From the IMG/VR virus record IMGVR_UViG_3300035438_000178, positions 1 through 61,720 of that record: DNA of 61,720 nt; one strand, given 5' to 3'. The notes beneath the pieces were generated by a model. It saw nothing but the letters and a program-made list of their open reading frames with translations. It made no database searches and was not told the origin of the DNA. Made by a program: the position numbers and the translations under genes. Of the stretch, positions 59,501 through 61,720 are shown piece by piece. Positions within the stretch are counted from its first letter, which is position 1. The number at the start of each line of letters is the position of its first letter. Source of the stretch: a virus.

Positions 59501-60149
59501 TTGTGAAATCCTGTAAACGGGAGTTTACTTGAGAAGTTTGCTGAGAACGTACAACATCCTCAAACTTCTTTTGGGTAGTTTGAAGCTGAGTAGAAAACGG
59601 GTCTACCTCTTTTCCTTTCAAGTTTAAAGTAGCACCACCACGACGTTCGAAACTCTGTCTTGCTGCCTCAATAGCGTCTTCTTCAGGGCTTTTTGGACGG
59701 AACTTAAGAGCCTCTTGGGTACGACGCTCAGTAATAGTTTCAAAAATCTTGTTCGGAGTTTTGCTAAGTGACTCTACTTCATCAGAAGTAATGTATCCAT
59801 TATCAATACCCTCCCGAACAACTTTAAGAGCAGCGCTGTTATAAATCTCGTTCCGGTTTATACCATATCGGTCACCCGCGTTTTTGGTAGTCTCGGAAGC
59901 CGAAGTAGACGGCATAGGCTTTTGCACGCCACGTCCAGCGGATGGAACAGCCATAGACTCCTTCCTTCCCTCTGATGACGTTGAAGGAGTAGGAGTAGTT
60001 GATTCTTTTTTTTTTACCCCGTACAGCTTCTTGTAGTCATCTACGACAAACTGAATATTAGCATCTGATTCTTTGTTAGAAATCATTTTTCTAACAATGT
60101 CGTCAAGTTTTAATTTGTCTTTTTCAGAAAGAATAAGTTGGTCTTCCAT
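50598..60149 (-). CDS. Giant polyvalent internal virion protein with zinc peptidase motif, 3183 aa
   Basis: The longest gene, about 15% of the genome. After an N-terminal helix and a Ser/Pro linker (residues 50-90), residues about 340-510 are Ala/Gly-rich and could insert in membranes. H1036-E1037-I-L-H1040 followed by E1091-E1092-I-F-V-E1096 is a zincin metallopeptidase site like those of phage polyvalent proteins. K1176-F-S and K2157-F-S bound an AT-rich, Asn/Asp/Lys/Ser-rich module. Residues about 2580-2800 (I-F-A-T-G-Y-N-P-T-F-G-F-G-L) resemble a polyvalent-protein domain known from other phages (LPD38-like, from memory). It is probably packaged and ejected with the DNA, possibly cleaving host or virion proteins. 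Confidence 0.8.
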   Translation of the reverse strand: MEDQLILSEKDKLKLDDIVRKMISNKESDANIQFVVDDYKKLYGVKKKESTTPTPSTSSEGRKESMAVPSAGRGVQKPMPSTSASETTKNAGDRYGINRNEIYNSAALKVVREGIDNGYITSDEVESLSKTPNKIFETITERRTQEALKFRPKSPEEDAIEAARQSFERRGGATLNLKGKEVDPFSTQLQTTQKKFEDVVRSQQTSQVNSRLQDFTKQEILDKLPEDKRNDKEYLKKVENDLFINQGISLDLSGDKRYNDQNIFKDFVYNLASGIGNLDYGIRSAIGVEVDSFGLPLESSRQLQQKEFNLNTTKFEQDFYDALTDGDFSNAARIALNTTAQSAPLMGIAAAANFAGGPAASYATMAALSAAQSYGDVKNEKWFKDMSDVEALGYVSAMGATEAVGEVVGGRVLTRAMRGVVDAGGKAAAKKTFNEYFTGLIKGGAVNLTEESLGEAFTGASQYVIDNAAKGEEVTASGIIEAAVRSGAAGLGMAGIITGAGATASTPVYLAGRIGRNFEVTKINKALEVKRNAMSEAQTPEERYALTKDILDLTKRRDGEVKSSVAFFENMTKDDQAKVYALNSDLEQLAKSRMESTNDEVRDSMKTQMLDTYSQIKNITEKYKYDNLEKGQVPSPEQGGQAPVKVEPVTEGGQAAPQAGGVVQETGEEVKVETDADKIATRVDALPVFEAMAQNQEVDINDANTAQEQIIQAIDEVQALDIPEDEKQVYTDVLTDKFNEIDYYDNKTAITTEEVTTEVPVGAPKRTPKISVKPQGKLNLSERVNYAPVSTGNEKPGERSYLEVQEDGTVDVVVFKRKREVGREKGVFPNYDAIEYVESSLDEFGNIDGVVVRSATPKGQPVSARTITIRNRSERTVLGKPTTSDLNLAMDLAIEGKIRQLGAIPQYEFDQAYEKVTKQVEKKTKVPAKPRPEVQTKEEAVAARDVEVIGIGNLSKRLNKKTAEVINRYLSTLYSVLPDVNLVLHYNKESLYESLAERPDFEIEGYYNAKDKQIHVLVTPDMNGQIAKDQMRVIRHEILHPILDAISREDRTFQFRASRIIMDIIDTLPEELSRTAAARKMRQVINNADMEEIFVEFVAQFSQPELYNQIKPETSTFEKIVDFVNNILKFFGVEKRLKSKKEVFDFLNLMNQAFEAGQAVKIKQSGPQANAIKSLKFSIGEPEAIQFVQRFLEDKPSMLVMEKEILDAKNIQDEVSEPLLNSMTVLEHFAKKLNVPLIFVKSDTAKFDFTSKVEFLDDFKKMLGVKYGKEALEFFKSKGYDIDLDKPTNKVVFVNADAKSRDQAMFSYGALFFDIVKQRNKQFYSSVIDRVVSGKNIEGDGLLSIARASYEKLLEVASARAATGIKNLEFGKFLNTANIETKTQLAYIAISDALAEYSLTYSDDDVNNNKVVKAIVDESIKEFNEQLEKTNLSIEDFNVKSRLDDLSQIIKQNTELPSLSTEAYKTTLDTLQDIIASKMVNTDAAYQGLQLDVVAYDDALNESRTVGGYDFGIKRLSDEAKLFLSSLFTSGTNLISNMYEFQASVFNYKSTSSFFKGDIDELFNVKMDATDKLIDVFSKIDINNFDKLIEATSFGSVSLEPKQRALIISQYLKDKLENNLTSFNDYSIISKATLNYDPDDSTILGGYDDMINDAIEKAYKTKTLPILYRDNPKTYFIYYIGTDSDNQVRLAGIDKYNVSATYDLENEYSKVEGLDIDSPEVTNAFALYVEQTSKFVYHFTSLYSSLLNPTRFPSVLDFHSDIQEMIDSAKSAIKEGNSGANPDRITNSKAISDASPNLIGIGPGSFRMGRQELNLFQIDINSPEFMRSFVNGKAIDFISDSAKKATSRTPPKELLDKVLTVSDVRSILDDAGVKMQSNELQRKKSFDVEWVVPETYLGLDVIPEDIKGTTLKDTYTIDATYDPIGKNVYIAFSSDIFTYSNVPPYLDTARNFQRVVALIPKMFPDVEYATVSFAAAGDDRSHPYYKKFEKNVTKTIDSKSSSPEQKKIAEGIMNTIQQFEGNNLRRKILYNKAYARSVGPSFTLKSGTEIARVVTFSDNSLAVYAFNAVPNPKETESDYDNFNQSSYSGAANIERLINQYNGRLILSPEETKNMDYYEVRDFSEQFNAYSEVGEVIPFPKVLRNLNGETVFTKSAVKFSRKFKLDPTEEAKEDKALDKVAEASYDSDKEYASRMSAFNKFQKTIFSKNAWLDRQADVRDAMVEGNLEFAENLLTLRAGAFANATYLFEKAENAIYGKLSRADIELLDQLILMRRIIQIDSNWDERKKATEDSYKNARNNYDETKSITNALIREEKKKAKPDKKAIASLENDLIRAKAELDSLKERVEQYAVRPKHPKGLNAEQCIQATGALQRKLGNRKFNELNMYADAYFDQFRNILRSYYQNGLIDEQTLERFIKDDYEPRKFIEKIFENLDNEVFERAGTGLKQDVLKAIEEGSEGNLLMDSKMLLSFAFKAAEAKRFENIATAELAKGTTPDNALWLRKANNKTLSNGDVATDKYGNEVFDPADEGFTNVYYKEGGKLRAVQMRNDLYEQWQDMNKSFFGLGGRFKKVLSALAGAPILRIFATGYNPTFGFGLAVPEALNVIMSRSRVYGKDSFLPIALLKMAKDYSYGIYSKVRDKEILQDYFAHGGGMSFMSQEFRPEYRFKDKYKNKLEYNLAKRWDKFTKGIAYTGEAFEIGLRLAVYRRMIENLKQEFPDLAKTAEGIEKIKFMAAAEARDIVDFSKGGSLTKDLDAISPYLNVAFQATYATFKGIKDNPQAFAVKFAQYAGGLMGLVMYNILAYSDDDYEDIDPYIRHRYHVILLPVKNEDGTRKYLRIKKVQQLVPLTTAVETVARSWAHYINTGESKGYSEDEIKAIWENMADSVPFFVPGIDNASDLFSRIPTFNAIAKAFFNYDSFRNATIVPEQFFGKIKPYAEERENDKVEFFYKAIAKASESEFIPDISAPRLKAGVESVITQPSTNFLVGIAYGFLDVASRATAAVVGAEDIDLSQEKKETKASDVVSQEVSRALNAPVKIFIRDTSPKWRDYVKKGSKAEEIKLEEGTEDYIASEKIKSLARQELKTKKRNVAEIKRVLNSLPEAKRERIARKYFYELARTDEQRSMLSIRYAETPTIAAKMFYEKFGKMSSEEINDAFEDLKSTGFRPNEEFYVTFRELYNKK

Positions 60150-60156
60150 TTATATT

Positions 60157-61476
60157 TTACTTTTGTGAGTAACCGTATTTTTCACGAAAAGATTGTGCGC
60201 TAACAGTAGGTTGAGCAGTTTGTTGTGGCTGATTCGAAGATACGTTAAATATGCTCTCGTATGTTCTGCGGTCATTCTGGTCAACTAGGTATTGCTGGAT
60301 AGATGCAATGTCCTGAGGATTAGCCTTTTTGCCTCCCCATCCACCACCTTTTGACGTAGTTCCAGTTAGGTTTCCAACAGCGCTAGCTGAGCCATCCTTA
60401 CCCTTATAAGTAACCCATACCTCACCATTAGGCCAAGTACCAAAGTTGATAATTTGATTATCCCCAGAATAGATTCCTCCCTGAGCCTGATAACCAGTTA
60501 GATTAACTGGATTCTGTTTGCCTTGTTTATTGGTTACATAAACAGTACGCTCGAATGGTACGTGAGTACCCTGCTTACGATTACCTCCACCACCAAATCC
60601 AAACGAAGATTGTGATGATTGACGAGCATTTTGAATTTGGTCTTGACGAACTTCATAAGGATTGACAGCAGCTTCAGGAGTCAACGCCTCAGCATACTTA
60701 TAAGCCTCATCGCTAAACTTAGTTACCCAATTATCGTAGTTTGGGTTATCGTAAATGTTTTGAACCTGATTGTAATCAGTTACTTCTCCGTTCTCTCCAA
60801 TCTGTCGGAGAGACAGACCACTCCACAATGCTGCATTCTTTTGCGCCTCAGAATCCTGTAGACGTGTAGAGATAGTAGTACGTATCCACTTATCTCGCTC
60901 AATAGGGTCATACTTCCCTGTCTTGGGGTCAATAAAACTGAACTTAGCAGTCTCATCCCAATCCTTACGCACTTGCTGAGCCAACTCGTATGGATTCATA
61001 GTTTTATATGAATACTTACGGTCAATCAGAAATGGGTTCGTGGCAGCAGACATAATCTGCTCTGGATTCAATATAGCAGAATTGTACTCCGCATATACAT
61101 CCTTACCAGCCTTACCCTTCAAGTTTACCTTGTCTGGGTTAGCCAAAGCGTATGCCGTCTCCTTCTGTACGTTCTGAGTGTATGCCTGAGCAGCTCCTGC
61201 TACTTCACTATACTTAGCGTAAGCTTGATTAAGAGCAGCACGGCTACGTGCATTGTCATTCAGCTCAACCTCAACCATAGCCTTCTCTACGTCGTTGTAG
61301 AGTCCTTGAACAGCTTGTTTAGCGCCATCAAGGATAAGTCCTTCCTTCTTGGCGAACTTGCCTAAATAGTCTGCAAGTCTGTCTTCTTCTTGCTTGCGTA
61401 CTTGGCGTAGATTCTCAGCATACCCAACTAAGTCGGGTATATTGACAACTCCTGATGGTACTCCTGATACAGCCAT
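60157..61476 (-). CDS. Internal virion protein, 439 aa
   Basis: Residues about 10-130 are helical and Lys/Glu/Ala-rich, then a region with Y-K-T-M-N-P-Y-E-L-A-Q-Q-V-R-K-D-W and a Gly-rich linker (S-F-G-F-G-G-G-G near 290). The C-terminal 130 residues are beta-rich with G-T-W-P-N-G-E-V-W-V-T-Y. It lies directly before the giant gene (seven bases apart) and is coupled to the 331-aa protein through the circle. It is probably ejected with both. Confidence 0.6.
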   Translation of the reverse strand: MAVSGVPSGVVNIPDLVGYAENLRQVRKQEEDRLADYLGKFAKKEGLILDGAKQAVQGLYNDVEKAMVEVELNDNARSRAALNQAYAKYSEVAGAAQAYTQNVQKETAYALANPDKVNLKGKAGKDVYAEYNSAILNPEQIMSAATNPFLIDRKYSYKTMNPYELAQQVRKDWDETAKFSFIDPKTGKYDPIERDKWIRTTISTRLQDSEAQKNAALWSGLSLRQIGENGEVTDYNQVQNIYDNPNYDNWVTKFSDEAYKYAEALTPEAAVNPYEVRQDQIQNARQSSQSSFGFGGGGNRKQGTHVPFERTVYVTNKQGKQNPVNLTGYQAQGGIYSGDNQIINFGTWPNGEVWVTYKGKDGSASAVGNLTGTTSKGGGWGGKKANPQDIASIQQYLVDQNDRRTYESIFNVSSNQPQQTAQPTVSAQSFREKYGYSQK

Positions 61477-61720
61477 TATTTACGCTTATTAAATTTTTTC
61501 AAAAGAGTACGGAAGTATGCGTTTTCTTTGGACAGACGAGCTGCTTGCTGAGGATTCAAAATAACTTCTCCACCAGTCATCTCACCAACCTTTTCTCCTT
61601 TTTGAATGATGTCAATAGGATTTGTCTTGTGATTGAAAGACCCTTTAGTCATCATACCACCTTCTTTCATATATGCAGCTCTGTCATTCAAGCCCAATTG
61701 CTCTAACAACCGCTTCTTCA
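61441..61720. repeat. Right copy of terminal redundancy
   Basis: Matches 1-280 with five differences, all inside the C-terminal coding part of the 331-aa gene. See the left copy; the pair marks where the circle was opened. Confidence 0.93.
61476..61720 (-). CDS. 3' fragment of the 331-aa internal virion gene (duplicate)
   Basis: This is the C-terminal part of the gene fully present at 36-1031, truncated by the right end of the window. Compared with that copy it has Val for Ile in K-G-E-K-V-G-E-M and three silent codon changes. Confidence 0.9.
   Translation of the reverse strand, partial: KKRLLEQLGLNDRAAYMKEGGMMTKGSFNHKTNPIDIIQKGEKVGEMTGGEVILNPQQAARLSKENAYFRTLLKKFNKRK

Noticed and set aside
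1-61720. tRNA genes, integrase, attachment sites or lysogeny repressor
   Set aside because: I saw no cloverleaf with a GTTC loop, no tyrosine or serine recombinase motif and no CI-like gene; a dedicated search would be more sensitive.

Overview
The window looks like one complete genome of a tailed bacteriophage infecting a Bacteroidota host. The first 280 bases recur as the last 280 with five mismatches, so the sequence closes to a circle of about 61.44 kb. The host assignment rests on the promoters, which carry the Bacteroidota -7 element TAnnTTTG, on AT-rich start contexts without Shine-Dalgarno sequences, and on the gene families present. Short-tail (podovirus) morphology is inferred from a portal, capsid, ring and muzzle-like set with no tape measure, sheath or tail tube; a distant relation to crAss-like phages is plausible but untested. 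I see no integrase, repressor, tRNA, CRISPR array, reverse transcriptase or RNA polymerase, so a lytic life style is the simplest reading.

Layout: a 0.97-kb gene-free region (29.58-30.55 kb) separates two gene blocks. The minus-strand block runs from 29.6 kb down to 1 and, through the circle, from 61.5 kb down to 48.9 kb. It encodes an M15 endolysin, small basic virion-cluster proteins, a GroES-like protein, terminase, portal, receptor-binding and fibre proteins, scaffold, major capsid protein, ring and muzzle-like proteins, three internal virion proteins (one of 3183 residues with an HExxH peptidase motif) and a holin/spanin lysis set. Its promoters show a -7 box but no -33 TTG. One winged-helix-like gene (27.5 kb) lies on the plus strand inside this block.

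The plus-strand block (30.5-48.9 kb) starts from strong TTGACAA-type promoters. It holds small early genes, a textbook hammerhead ribozyme at 31.02-31.07 kb, two amidoligases with a class II glutamine amidotransferase between them (31.4-36.6 kb), a membrane-anchored glucosaminidase, ThyX, and a replication/recombination operon: ERF annealing protein, PD-(D/E)XK exonuclease, DEDDh exonuclease, SSB-like protein, a stand-alone DnaA domain IV protein, primase-helicase and RusA resolvase. It ends with a glycosyltransferase, an O-methyltransferase and a putative nuclease.

How it fits together: the gene-free region has a perfect DnaA box, a 17-bp direct repeat, AT-rich DNA and a cluster of TATCTA words, and is the best origin candidate. 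A second perfect DnaA box lies inside the promoter of the operon that encodes the DnaA-like protein, which suggests autoregulation. The strongest novelties are the hammerhead ribozyme whose core contains a stop codon, the duplicated amidoligase/GATase cassette with duplicated promoter modules, and an octamer (ACACCTAC/GTAGGTGT) scattered through the early half in all reading frames.
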